Shown: positions 1 to 8,519, counted from the stretch's first letter. The stretch is 16,127 nt of DNA from CALSMU01 sp963926405 (GCA_963926405.1 CAWUXI010000091.1:1-16127), one strand, 5' to 3'. Program-made: numbers and translations. The notes: a model not told the origin generated them from the sequence alone.

Positions 1-585
1 AATGTTTTAATACCCCGCCCAGAAACAGAAGAGCTGGTTGATTTGGTTATTAAGGAATGTAAGGGTTCTGAAACAATTTTAGATATTGGAACTGGATCCG
101 GTTGTATTCCAATAGCTCTTAAAAAACAGTTAAGAAACACGCTTGTTTATGGCGTGGATGTTTCTGAAGATGCTTTGGTGGTTGCAAGAGATAATGCCGT
201 ATTAAATTCAACAGATGTAATCTTTGTTCAAGCGGATGTTCTTCAAATTTCATCTATCAAGGACTCTTTTAAAAAAGAATTTGATATTATTATAAGTAAT
301 CCACCCTATATTACAAATTCTGAAAAGGCATTGATGAGTGAGAATGTTCTTACCTTTGAGCCACATATAGCTCTTTTTGTTAAAGATGATGAGCCGATGT
401 TGTTTTATGATAAAATTGGCCTTCTAGCATATGATAACTTATCTTTTGGTGGTAAATTGTATTTTGAGATTAATGAGCAGTATGGCGATCAGATAAAGGC
501 GCTTTTAAAATCCATTGGTTTTTCGGATATTCGAATGATAAAAGATTTACAAAATAAAGATAGAATTGTTGCAGCGATTCGTTAA
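1..585 (+). CDS. prmC: Peptide chain release factor N5-glutamine methyltransferase, 5'-truncated
   Basis: PrmC methylates the glutamine of the GGQ motif in release factors RF1/RF2 using S-adenosylmethionine, in the cytoplasm, and so tunes translation termination. The frame is open from base 1, so the N-terminal helical domain lies outside the window. The first visible residues, IPRPETEELVD, are the conserved hinge segment of this family. The SAM-binding motif I (ILDIGTGSGCIPIAL) follows at about bases 79-120, and the catalytic NPPY motif, which contacts the substrate glutamine, is at about bases 298-309. The C-terminus ends in the usual short strand (KDRIVAAIR). A start at the TTG at base 43 would remove the PRPETE segment and is not credible. 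ligA begins 26 bases after the stop on the same strand, so co-transcription is likely. The main alternative is the paralogue PrmB, but the PRPETE segment and short C-terminus favour PrmC. Confidence 0.95.
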   Translation, partial: NVLIPRPETEELVDLVIKECKGSETILDIGTGSGCIPIALKKQLRNTLVYGVDVSEDALVVARDNAVLNSTDVIFVQADVLQISSIKDSFKKEFDIIISNPPYITNSEKALMSENVLTFEPHIALFVKDDEPMLFYDKIGLLAYDNLSFGGKLYFEINEQYGDQIKALLKSIGFSDIRMIKDLQNKDRIVAAIR

Positions 586-611
586 AATAAAAGAACTATT
601 AGATTGCAAGT

Positions 612-2675
612 ATGAGTAAGGTAAATGAAGCAATTAATAAATTAACCAAAGAGTTAAATGAACATAATTACAGTTATTATGTTTTAAATAGTCCTATTAT
701 TAGTGATTACGATTTCGATGTTTTATTGAAGGAATTGCAGTCCTTAGAAGAAAAGCATCCGGAGTTTGCAGATGCTAATTCTCCAACAAAAAGAGTGGGC
801 GGAGACATTACCAAAAACTTTCCAAATGTAACGCATCGTTTTCCAATGCTTTCATTGGGTAATAGCTACTCTAAAGAAGAAATAACAGATTTTGATACAA
901 GAGTTAGAAAAGTAATAGAAAGAGAAATAGAGTACATCTGTGAGCTAAAATATGATGGTGTAGCGATTAGCTTAACTTATCAAAATGGAGAGCTTACAAA
1001 GGCAGTAACAAGAGGAGATGGCACTTCTGGTGAAGAAGTAACCGCAAATATTCGAACCATTCGATCTATTCCGTTAAAATTAAAAGGAAACTTCCCAGTA
1101 GATTTTGATATACGGGGAGAAATAGTATTTCCACATGCTAATTTTAAGAAGCTCAATGAAGAAAGAAAGGAATTAGGAGAACCTGAGTTCGCCAACCCAA
1201 GAAATACAGCTTCTGGCACGGTTAAAATGCAAGACTCTTCCGTTGTGGCAAAAAGAGGGTTGGACTGTTTTCTTTATGCGGTTTATGGGAATAATTTATC
1301 ATTCAAATCACACTATGAAGGATTGTCAAGTGCTGGTGATTGGGGTTTTAAAGTTCCGGATGAATCAGCCAATTACATTAAAAAAGTAAAAACCATTGAG
1401 CAGATTATGGAGTTCATCGATTATTGGGATGAAAAGCGTGCGGATTTGCCATTTGATATTGATGGAATTGTTATTAAAGTAAATGCTTACGATAAGCAAG
1501 AAGAATTAGGGTATACAGCCAAATCACCACGCTGGGCCATTTCCTATAAGTTTAAAGCAGAGCGCGTATTCACTAAGTTAAACTCTATTGCCTACCAAGT
1601 AGGGCGTACTGGAGCAATTACTCCGGTAGCTAATTTAGAGGCAGTTCAATTAGGAGGAACAACTGTTAGGAGAGCTAGTATGCACAATGCAGACCAAATA
1701 GAAAGGCTTGATATTCGTTTAAACGACACTGTTTTTGTTGAAAAAGGAGGAGAAATTATTCCTAAAATTGTTGCTGTAGATTTTGCTGCGCGAGCAGTAG
1801 ATTCGAAGCAAACTATTTATATTAGTGCCTGTCCAGAATGTGAAACACCGCTGATTAGAAAAGAGGGAGAGGCACAACATTATTGTCCAAATGAAAATGG
1901 TTGTCCGCCGCAATTAAAAGGAAAATTAGAGCATTTTATTGGGCGTAAAATGATGGATGTTGATGGCCTTGGAGCTGAAACAATCGAGCAGTTATTTGAA
2001 GAAGGTTTGGTAAAAAATGTTGCCGATTTATATGATTTAACATCCGAACAATTGCTTCCATTAGATCGAATGGCAGAGAAATCTGTTAACAATTTAATTG
2101 ATGGATTAATCAAATCAAAGGAAGTTCCGTTTGCTAAAGTTTTATTTGCTTTGGGAATTAGATATGTAGGGGAAACAGTTGCTAAAACATTGGTAAAGCA
2201 TTTTAAAACATTGGATTTATTGATGTCTGCAACAGCGGAAGAACTTGTTGAAGTTGATGAAATTGGAATTCGTATTGCAGATAGTGTTGTAAAATATTTT
2301 TCAGAACCAATAACCGTTCAATTAATAGCGAGGCTGAAAGCAATAGGACTTCAATTTGAAATTGGAGAGGAAGAGTTGGAAGGAACCTCATCAGTTCTAG
2401 AGGGGCTTATTTTCGTTATTTCTGGTACGTTTAATATGTCTAGAAATGATCTTAAAAATGCAATAGAGAAAAACGGAGGTAAAGTAGGGAGTTCTATTTC
2501 TAAAAAGACGAGTTATTTAATTCGCGGTGAAAACATGGGCCCAAGTAAATTAAAAAAGGCGGAAGACCTGGAGGTTTCTATGATAACTGAAAACGAGTTT
2601 GTAAAAATGATTGAACAAAACCCTGTAGACGATTCTAATACGGATAGTAAACCAACTCAAGGGAGTCTTTTTTAA
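612..2675 (+). CDS. ligA: NAD-dependent DNA ligase LigA
   Basis: LigA seals nicks in duplex DNA during replication and repair, using NAD+ to adenylate its active-site lysine. The 687 residues match the usual family length and every domain is present. Domain Ia is at about 1-65. The adenylation domain carries the nucleophile K113 in KYDG, with RGDG at 134-137, RGE at 168-170 and DGIVIKV at 284-290. The OB fold is at about 320-400 (VGRTGAITPVA). A four-cysteine zinc finger uses C407, C410, C425 and C431. Helix-hairpin-helix repeats occupy about 441-580, and a BRCT domain about 592-668 (LIFVISGTF, GGKVGSSISKKTSYL). The last 20 residues are a low-complexity acidic/serine tail. The ATG at 612 gives the expected N-terminus; no clear Shine-Dalgarno sequence precedes it, as is normal for Bacteroidota. 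It follows prmC after 26 bases. Nothing suggests damage, so it should be the essential replicative ligase. Confidence 0.98.
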   Translation: MSKVNEAINKLTKELNEHNYSYYVLNSPIISDYDFDVLLKELQSLEEKHPEFADANSPTKRVGGDITKNFPNVTHRFPMLSLGNSYSKEEITDFDTRVRKVIEREIEYICELKYDGVAISLTYQNGELTKAVTRGDGTSGEEVTANIRTIRSIPLKLKGNFPVDFDIRGEIVFPHANFKKLNEERKELGEPEFANPRNTASGTVKMQDSSVVAKRGLDCFLYAVYGNNLSFKSHYEGLSSAGDWGFKVPDESANYIKKVKTIEQIMEFIDYWDEKRADLPFDIDGIVIKVNAYDKQEELGYTAKSPRWAISYKFKAERVFTKLNSIAYQVGRTGAITPVANLEAVQLGGTTVRRASMHNADQIERLDIRLNDTVFVEKGGEIIPKIVAVDFAARAVDSKQTIYISACPECETPLIRKEGEAQHYCPNENGCPPQLKGKLEHFIGRKMMDVDGLGAETIEQLFEEGLVKNVADLYDLTSEQLLPLDRMAEKSVNNLIDGLIKSKEVPFAKVLFALGIRYVGETVAKTLVKHFKTLDLLMSATAEELVEVDEIGIRIADSVVKYFSEPITVQLIARLKAIGLQFEIGEEELEGTSSVLEGLIFVISGTFNMSRNDLKNAIEKNGGKVGSSISKKTSYLIRGENMGPSKLKKAEDLEVSMITENEFVKMIEQNPVDDSNTDSKPTQGSLF

Positions 2676-2751
2676 AGTTGGCATTCGATTGTGCGTAAGT
2701 ATTAGAATATCATTTTTATTCAAAGCCTATAATCACTTATTTTTACAGTAG

Positions 2752-3309
2752 ATGCAAGCTATAGATAATATAAGAATTAAAGCAGGAAGACTCATTCTTA
2801 AAAAGGAAGTTAAGAATAATGCGGATAGAAAACCTGTTGTATGTAATCTCAATAACGCATCCAGTGTTGCTCTGTTAATGAATATATCGGATGAATCTGA
2901 TATGCGAAAAATAACAAAGTTTGAGAAGTTTTTAAAAACGGAATTTGGAATTAAGAAGGTTTTCATTCTTGGCTACTCCGATAATAAAAAGGAAGATCCT
3001 GATTTTTTGCGATCTAGTATAAGTTTTGACTATTTGCAGCGAAAAGATTTATCTTGGAATGGAGTTCCTTCTGGACCTGTTTATGAAAATTTTATTGCCG
3101 AGCAATTTGATATTCTAATAGATATGACGAATTATTTTAATGTTCCATTGCGGTTTGTTTTGTTGCGGTCTAAAGCCAAATTTAAAACCGGGATATTTTC
3201 CGAAGAATCAACGCCTTATTTCGATATGATGATCGCTTTTGATAAAGATGATTTCGAAGAATATGCAAATCAATTAGTTCATTATTTGACGATTATTAAT
3301 GCCAAATAA
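2752..3309 (+). CDS. DUF6913 family protein (function unknown)
   Basis: This 185-residue soluble protein has no signal peptide or membrane segment. It resembles DUF6913, a family I know essentially only from Bacteroidota. Visible conserved-looking blocks are an N-terminal helix (NIRIKAGRLILKKE), a central alpha/beta part with SVALLMNISDESD and KKVFILGYSD, a DLSWNGVPSG segment, FDILIDMTNYFNVPLRFVLLRS, and a C-terminal stretch (YFDMMIAF, YANQLVHYLTII). The middle part reads like a small Rossmann-like fold, but I see no recognisable catalytic motif. Its stop overlaps the start of aroK by 11 bases, which suggests translational coupling, and ligA ends 76 bases upstream. The position beside housekeeping genes suggests a core cytoplasmic role, but none can be assigned. 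The ATG at 2752 is the first plausible start. The family name is from memory and should be confirmed by profile search. Confidence 0.8.
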   Translation: MQAIDNIRIKAGRLILKKEVKNNADRKPVVCNLNNASSVALLMNISDESDMRKITKFEKFLKTEFGIKKVFILGYSDNKKEDPDFLRSSISFDYLQRKDLSWNGVPSGPVYENFIAEQFDILIDMTNYFNVPLRFVLLRSKAKFKTGIFSEESTPYFDMMIAFDKDDFEEYANQLVHYLTIINAK

Positions 3310-3823
3310 TTTGGAGAAAAATAACATTTTACTAGTGGGTTTTATGGGGGCAGGGAAAACCACCATTGGGAAACTATTGGCAAAATCATTGAGCTTTAGT
3401 TTTATTGATACGGATGAAGAAATTGAAAAGGCAGAAGGGATTTCTATTGCTCAGATATTTGAAAAGAAGGGAGAGGAATATTTTAGGGAATTGGAAAGTG
3501 ACTTCATTACCAAATTTAGTCTAAGCAACTGCATTATTGCTACAGGAGGCGGTATGCCGTGCCATAAAGATAATATGTTAAAATTGAAGGTCTTAGGAAC
3601 AGTACTGTTTATAAACACGCCCTATGATTCGATAATTGACAGATTAAAACGAAACCAGGATTCAAGACCTCTTTTAAAATTACGTTTGCGGAATGAAAAA
3701 GATGAATTATTTAGCTTGTTTTTAAAAAGACAGCAAATATATAAGTCTTCTGACAAAGAGGTTTTAGGAGCCAATAATCCCAGTGCTATTTTAGAAGAAA
3801 TACTGAAAATAGTAAACAATTGA
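3299..3823 (+). CDS. aroK: Shikimate kinase
   Basis: Shikimate kinase phosphorylates shikimate at the 3-hydroxyl with ATP, the fifth step of the chorismate pathway to aromatic amino acids, in the cytoplasm. The protein has 174 residues, the normal single-domain size. Visible motifs are the Walker A loop GFMGAGKT (14-21), the shikimate-binding DTD (37-39), the substrate arginine in GEEYFRELE (R63), the GGG loop (83-85) in ATGGGMPC, the lid arginine in DSRPLL (R123), and the adenine-side R144 in LKRQQIY. All key residues are present, so it should be active. The ATG at 3299 overlaps the end of the DUF6913 gene by 11 bases. The only nearby alternative start would trim the poorly conserved first residues. 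I see no obvious terminator after it. The product could be named AroK or AroL, which cannot be separated here; aroK is the default. Confidence 0.96.
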   Translation: MPNNLEKNNILLVGFMGAGKTTIGKLLAKSLSFSFIDTDEEIEKAEGISIAQIFEKKGEEYFRELESDFITKFSLSNCIIATGGGMPCHKDNMLKLKVLGTVLFINTPYDSIIDRLKRNQDSRPLLKLRLRNEKDELFSLFLKRQQIYKSSDKEVLGANNPSAILEEILKIVNN

Positions 3824-4065
3824 ACGATGGCGTAAAAGCATTTTTTACTCACGGGCTAAGTTTTTTTTAATCGTTTGATTGAGAATATATTAACTGATTT
3901 AAACTATTTGTTGCAAATTAGCAGAGCATCATTCAAATTAATTACGGGCAAACAACAGAGGAATCAGAAAAAGATTATGCTAAAAAAGTCTCTCGAAAAA
4001 TAATTGAATTACTACGTTTTCTCATTTATCCCTTATTAATCTTTTGAACTTTTTACCTTTATAAA

Positions 4066-6444
4066 GTGAAATTATTGAAGCGCATAACAAAACCTTTTCG
4101 AGGCCTCTATAACTGGAGCAAGAGAATAAAGTATTATTTACTAGGGGTTGTTAGTGTCCTATTTCTTATTTGGCTTTTTTGCCTACCAGCGCAGTTATTC
4201 AGTTTCCCTACAAGTACTGTTCTCTTGGATAAAGATGGACATATGTTAGGTGCTCGGATTGCTGAAGATGGGCAGTGGCGTTTTCCACCTAGAGACGCTG
4301 TTCCGTATAAATTTGAAAAAGCAATATTACAGTTTGAGGATAGGGATTTTTATTCCCATATGGGCTTTAGTTTAAAGGCTTTTTCCAGGGCTATGAAACA
4401 AAACATATCAGAAGGTAGAGTTGTCAGTGGGGGAAGCACAATACCCATGCAAACAATTCGATTATCCAGACAAGGTACATCACGTTCTGTTTGGGAAAAA
4501 ATAGTAGAGGTTTTTCAGGCTACTAGAATGGAATGGAGGTATTCAAAAGAGGAAATACTGGCAAAGTATTCTTCTTATGCACCAATGGGAGGTAACGTAG
4601 TTGGTTTGGATGCAGCGTCTTGGAGGTATTTTGGCCGTAGCCCTGAAAATTTAAGTTGGGCAGAGGCAAGTACTTTAGCTGTGTTACCAAATGCACCTAG
4701 TTTAATGCATCCTGGTAAAAACAGAGAAAAACTGATTGCTAAAAGAAATCGTTTATTGGATAGATTGCATAAAGTTGGAGAAATTGATAAAACAGAATTA
4801 CGACTCGCCAAAAGTGAGCCATTGCCGACCGCACCGCCAAGTTTACCAAATGTATCTCCACATGTGATAGATCGAATTATGTCATCTAAATACAAAGGCA
4901 AGATCGTTAATTCAACGGTACAGTCTTCCTTGCAAAATGAAGTTAATAACATCGTATATCGACACCATAATCGACTAAAAGAGAATGAAATATATAACTT
5001 ATCTGTTGTTGTTGTAGAGGTAGAAACAGGAAATATAATAGCTTATGTTGGAAATGCTAAAGGAAAAGAATCTGAACACGGATATCAGGTTGATGTTATT
5101 AAAGCGAGAAGAAGTACAGGGAGTATTCTTAAACCTTTTTTGTATGCAGGAGCATTGGATGGTGGATTGATTACCCCCAATCAATTAATTCAAGATGTTC
5201 CAACAATCATATCTGGATATGCACCAAAAAATTATAATGAGAAATACGATGGTGCTGTTCCTGCAAGTAGAGCATTGTCAAGATCTTTAAATGTACCAAT
5301 AGTTAAATTATTGCAGAAATATGGTGTTCAGAAGTTTCATAATCAATTAAACAGAATGGGTATGACAACCATTGATCGTCCTTCTACAGATTATGGGCTA
5401 TCTCTTGTTCTAGGGGGAGCAGAAGCAAGTCTAATGGATCTTACTTCAATTTACGCAAATATGGCAAAGACGCTGAATGATTTTTCGATTGGAAGAAAAT
5501 CTAAATTTATTAAACCTACTTATGTAAAGTCATTTATTAACGAAAGAGTGAATGATAATTTGCTGCTATCTCCAGGAGCTACATGGATGACATTTGAAGC
5601 AATGGTAGCTGTTTCAAGGCCAGACGCTGAAGCTAACTGGCAACAATTTTCTTCTTCCCAAAAAATTGCTTGGAAAACAGGAACTAGTTTTGGCTTTAGA
5701 GATGCTTGGGCAATTGGGGTTACTCCCAAATATGCAGTGGGGATATGGGTAGGAAATGCAGATGGAGAGGGAAGGCCTGGGATAGTTGGGGTTAAAGCTG
5801 CAGCACCAATATTATTTGATGTTTTTAAAATATTACCAAAATCGGATTGGTTCAATCAACCATTTGATGAAATGAAGCAGGTTCCTATTTGTAAACATAG
5901 TGGATTTAGAGCATCCGATATTTGTGAAGTTGCTGATTCAGTTTGGATACCAATAGCATGCTTAAATACTGTAGCTTGTCACTATCATAAAGTTATTCAC
6001 TTAGATAATTCAGGGAAACGTGTTAATAGTGACTGCGAAGAAGTAAGTAATATGATTGCTACTTCTTGGTTTGTGCTTCCTTCTATTATAGAGAAGTTTT
6101 ATAGGGCCAATAATCCTAATTACAAACCCTTGCCACCTTTTAGAGAAGGATGCGCTACTGCAGAAGAATTCTTACCTCTCGGAATTATTTACCCAAAGTC
6201 CAAAAGTAAAATATATGTTCCAATTAAACTAGATGGCACTTTAAGTAAAACGGTCTTTGAAGCTTCACACCGGGATAACGCTATAAAAGTATATTGGCAT
6301 TTGGATGATAAGTATTTAGGCGAAACAACTCGAATTCATCAAATGGAACTAATTCCAGACGAAGGAAAACATGTGTTAACACTAATGGATGCATTAGGAA
6401 ATGAGAAGTCAAGAACCTTTGAAGTCATTGGTAAAAGTGAGTAA
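4066..6444 (+). CDS. pbpC: Penicillin-binding protein 1C (bifunctional glycosyltransferase/transpeptidase)
   Basis: PBP1C is an inner-membrane class A penicillin-binding protein that polymerises lipid II into glycan strands and carries a transpeptidase domain for cross-linking in the periplasm. The 792 residues show a basic N-terminus with one membrane anchor (about 23-45). The GT51 glycosyltransferase has its catalytic glutamate in EDRDFYSHMG (E91) and GGSTIPMQ at 122-129. The transpeptidase has SxxK (S353-K356, SILK), SxN (S407-N409) and KTGTS (537-541), all intact. The C-terminal region (about 600-792), with several cysteines and a final beta-rich part, fits the BiPBP_C domain that distinguishes PBP1C from PBP1A/1B. 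The start is GTG. An in-frame stop at 4045-4047 excludes any earlier start, and the next ATG lies beyond the anchor. In many bacteria pbpC sits beside an alpha-2-macroglobulin gene; here it stands alone, with dnaK 141 bases downstream. Confidence 0.95.
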   Translation: MKLLKRITKPFRGLYNWSKRIKYYLLGVVSVLFLIWLFCLPAQLFSFPTSTVLLDKDGHMLGARIAEDGQWRFPPRDAVPYKFEKAILQFEDRDFYSHMGFSLKAFSRAMKQNISEGRVVSGGSTIPMQTIRLSRQGTSRSVWEKIVEVFQATRMEWRYSKEEILAKYSSYAPMGGNVVGLDAASWRYFGRSPENLSWAEASTLAVLPNAPSLMHPGKNREKLIAKRNRLLDRLHKVGEIDKTELRLAKSEPLPTAPPSLPNVSPHVIDRIMSSKYKGKIVNSTVQSSLQNEVNNIVYRHHNRLKENEIYNLSVVVVEVETGNIIAYVGNAKGKESEHGYQVDVIKARRSTGSILKPFLYAGALDGGLITPNQLIQDVPTIISGYAPKNYNEKYDGAVPASRALSRSLNVPIVKLLQKYGVQKFHNQLNRMGMTTIDRPSTDYGLSLVLGGAEASLMDLTSIYANMAKTLNDFSIGRKSKFIKPTYVKSFINERVNDNLLLSPGATWMTFEAMVAVSRPDAEANWQQFSSSQKIAWKTGTSFGFRDAWAIGVTPKYAVGIWVGNADGEGRPGIVGVKAAAPILFDVFKILPKSDWFNQPFDEMKQVPICKHSGFRASDICEVADSVWIPIACLNTVACHYHKVIHLDNSGKRVNSDCEEVSNMIATSWFVLPSIIEKFYRANNPNYKPLPPFREGCATAEEFLPLGIIYPKSKSKIYVPIKLDGTLSKTVFEASHRDNAIKVYWHLDDKYLGETTRIHQMELIPDEGKHVLTLMDALGNEKSRTFEVIGKSE

Positions 6445-6448
6445 ATCC

Positions 6449-6494
6449 GACACAATGTCAGAAAACATGTCATGTTTTAGGCTTGTATATGACA
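6449..6494 (+). promoter_or_regulatory. TGTCA/TGACA half-site cluster upstream of dnaK (putative activator or operator sites)
   Basis: The pbpC-dnaK spacer contains GACA-CAA-TGTC (6449-6459, a perfect dyad with a 3-base spacer), a second TGTCA at 6468-6472 and an inverted TGACA at 6490-6494. A further perfect dyad, ACATG-T-CATGT, lies at 6466-6476. Repeated half-sites within 46 bases, about 30 to 80 bases upstream of the sigma-54-like element at 6525-6540, are what an enhancer-binding regulator would need. The repeats are directly visible; the regulatory role is inference. Confidence 0.5.
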
Positions 6495-6524
6495 ATATTG
6501 AGGCTGTTTTATATCGAAATTCTA

Positions 6525-6540
6525 TTGGCATAAGAATTGA
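6525..6540 (+). promoter_or_regulatory. Putative sigma-54-type (-24/-12) promoter of dnaK
   Basis: The segment reads TTGGCAT-AAGAA-TTGA. TGGCAT matches the -24 consensus TGGCAC at five of six positions. The spacing to the TTG of the -12 box is exactly five bases, which puts GG and the -12 G ten bases apart as sigma-54 requires; the final C of TTGC is A here. Transcription would begin near 6552, giving a leader of about 34 bases before the dnaK ATG at 6586. No good TAnnTTTG element was seen in this spacer. The match is by eye only. Confidence 0.45.
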
Positions 6541-6585
6541 CTAAGCGAAAACACAAAATCAAGAATTAATAAAGAATAAAAAGAT

Positions 6586-8496
6586 ATGTCAAAAATTATT
6601 GGAATAGATTTAGGAACAACCAACTCATGTGTTTCTGTAATGGAAGGAAATGAACCTGTTGTAATCCCTAACAGTGAAGGGAAGAGAACCACGCCTTCAG
6701 TTGTAGCCTTTATAGAAGGTGGAGAACGTAAAATTGGTGATCCTGCAAAACGTCAGGCAATTACGAACCCTACAAAAACGATTTCTTCAATCAAGCGTTT
6801 TATGGGGAACAAGTTTAGCGAATGTTCCACAGAGATAGGAAGAATGCCTTATAAAGTGGTTAAGGCTGATAATGATTCTCCTCGTGTTCAAATTGATGAT
6901 AGAAAATATTCTCCGCAAGAAATCTCTGCAATGATTCTTCAAAAAATGAAGAAAACTGCAGAAGACTATTTAGGACAAGAAGTATCTGAAGCTGTAATTA
7001 CAGTTCCTGCATACTTTAATGATTCTCAACGTCAAGCGACAAAAGAGGCCGGTGAAATTGCAGGTCTAACAGTTAAAAGAATAATCAACGAACCAACTGC
7101 TGCTGCATTGGCTTATGGATTAGACAAGGCAGGTAAGGACATGAAAATAGTTGTTTTTGATTTTGGTGGAGGAACACATGATGTTTCTATTCTAGAATTA
7201 GGAGATGGTGTTTTTGAAGTTTTGGCTACAGATGGAGACACACACTTAGGCGGTGATGATGTTGATCAAACAATTATAGATTGGTTGGCTGCTGAATTTA
7301 AAAAAGATGTAGGTCTTGATTTGAAAGCAGATCCAATGGCTTTACAAAGATTAAAAGAAGCTGCAGAGAAGGCAAAAATTGAACTTTCTAGTACAACAAC
7401 TTCTGAAATCAACTTACCGTATATTATGCCAGTTGATGGTGTGCCAAAGCATTTGGTTAAATCATTAACTAGAGCAAAGTTTGAACAATTAATTGACAGT
7501 TTAGTTAAAAGAACAATTGAGCCTTGTAAATCAGCAATCAAGAATTCAGGTCTTTCTATCAGTGAAATTGATGAAGTAATATTAGTTGGCGGTTCTACAA
7601 GAATTCCAGCAATTCAAGAAGCAGTTGAGAAGTATTTCGGTAAAGCTCCCTCTAAAGGAGTTAACCCTGATGAAGTTGTTTCATTAGGAGCTGCAATTCA
7701 AGGAGGTGTATTAACGGGAGAAGTAAAAGATGTTCTTTTATTAGATGTTACTCCACTTTCATTAGGTATTGAAACAATGGGAGGAGTTATGACGCGTTTA
7801 ATTGATGCGAATACAACAATTCCTACACAGAAGTCTCAAGTATTCTCTACAGCAGCAGATAATCAACCATCGGTTGAGTTACATGTATTGCAAGGAGATA
7901 GGCCAATGGCAAATGATAACAGAACAATTGGAAAATTTCATTTAAATGATATTCCTCCAGCGCAAAGAGGAGTTCCTCAAATTGAAGTAAGTTTTGATAT
8001 TGATGCAAATGGAATTATCAATGTAAAAGCGAGTGATAAAGCTACTGGAAAAGAACAAAGTATTCGAATTGAAGCATCTTCTGGTTTGAGTGATGCTGAT
8101 ATTCAAAAAATGAGACAAGAAGCTGAAGCAAATGCTGAATCTGACAACAAGAAGAAAGAAGAAATCGAAACGTTGAATAAAGCGGATGGGATGATTTTCC
8201 AAACGGAAAAACAAATGAAAGAATTTGGTGATAAAATCCCAGAGGATAAAAAACAACCTATCGAAGAAGCTTTAGCTGCGTTAAAAACAGCACATGAAGC
8301 AAAAGATGTTGAAGCTATTGTGCCAGCGTTGGAAAAACTAGAGTCAGTATTCCAAGCAGCTAGTCAAGATATGTATGCGCAAACGGAAGGCGGAGCAGAA
8401 GGACAAGGTCCAAATGCACAAGCTGATGGAGCAGAAGAAGTAACAGATGTTGACTTTGAAGAGGTAGAAGAAGAAGCGGAAGAAGAGAAGAAATAG
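6586..8496 (+). CDS. dnaK: Chaperone protein DnaK (Hsp70)
   Basis: DnaK is the cytoplasmic Hsp70, which binds exposed hydrophobic peptides in ATP-driven cycles with DnaJ and GrpE. The 636 residues are full length. The nucleotide-binding domain shows GIDLGTTNS (6-14), the connect segment with NEPTAAALAYGLD (168-180), the second phosphate loop DFGGGTHDV (192-200) and VGGSTRIP (334-341). The interdomain linker DVLLLDVTP is at 382-390, followed by the beta-sandwich substrate domain (LGIETMGG), an alpha-helical lid, and the acidic tail with EEVTDVDFEEV near the C-terminus. The histidine in GGGTHD, where E. coli has phenylalanine, is in my experience usual for Bacteroidota DnaK. The ATG at 6586 gives the canonical N-terminus. 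The gene is monocistronic, with its own putative sigma-54-like promoter upstream and a strong terminator downstream; dnaJ and grpE are not next to it. Confidence 0.99.
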   Translation: MSKIIGIDLGTTNSCVSVMEGNEPVVIPNSEGKRTTPSVVAFIEGGERKIGDPAKRQAITNPTKTISSIKRFMGNKFSECSTEIGRMPYKVVKADNDSPRVQIDDRKYSPQEISAMILQKMKKTAEDYLGQEVSEAVITVPAYFNDSQRQATKEAGEIAGLTVKRIINEPTAAALAYGLDKAGKDMKIVVFDFGGGTHDVSILELGDGVFEVLATDGDTHLGGDDVDQTIIDWLAAEFKKDVGLDLKADPMALQRLKEAAEKAKIELSSTTTSEINLPYIMPVDGVPKHLVKSLTRAKFEQLIDSLVKRTIEPCKSAIKNSGLSISEIDEVILVGGSTRIPAIQEAVEKYFGKAPSKGVNPDEVVSLGAAIQGGVLTGEVKDVLLLDVTPLSLGIETMGGVMTRLIDANTTIPTQKSQVFSTAADNQPSVELHVLQGDRPMANDNRTIGKFHLNDIPPAQRGVPQIEVSFDIDANGIINVKASDKATGKEQSIRIEASSGLSDADIQKMRQEAEANAESDNKKKEEIETLNKADGMIFQTEKQMKEFGDKIPEDKKQPIEEALAALKTAHEAKDVEAIVPALEKLESVFQAASQDMYAQTEGGAEGQGPNAQADGAEEVTDVDFEEVEEEAEEEKK

Positions 8497-8519
8497 AAAT
8501 TAATTTCTATAAATAAATT

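Noticed and set aside
980..1219. Minus-strand open frames inside ligA, pbpC and dnaK (for example 980-1219, 4575-4952, 5520-5855, 7266-7541)
   Set aside because: They lie wholly inside strongly conserved genes, have no family-like content, and are explained by the codon use of the real gene on the other strand.
2679..2693. TTGGCAT-TCGA-TTG after ligA, resembling the sigma-54-like element before dnaK
   Set aside because: The gap between the two boxes is four bases, not five, which breaks the strict sigma-54 spacing, and no TGTCA/TGACA half-sites accompany it.
4054..4061. TACCTTTA just before the pbpC start, a seven-of-eight match to TAnnTTTG
   Set aside because: Transcription would begin at or inside the GTG start codon, and no -33 box is found at a suitable distance.
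8494..8509. Perfect palindrome TAGAAATTAATTTCTA at the dnaK stop codon
   Set aside because: It is AT-only and precedes a far stronger terminator, so it is probably a chance palindrome in AT-rich DNA.
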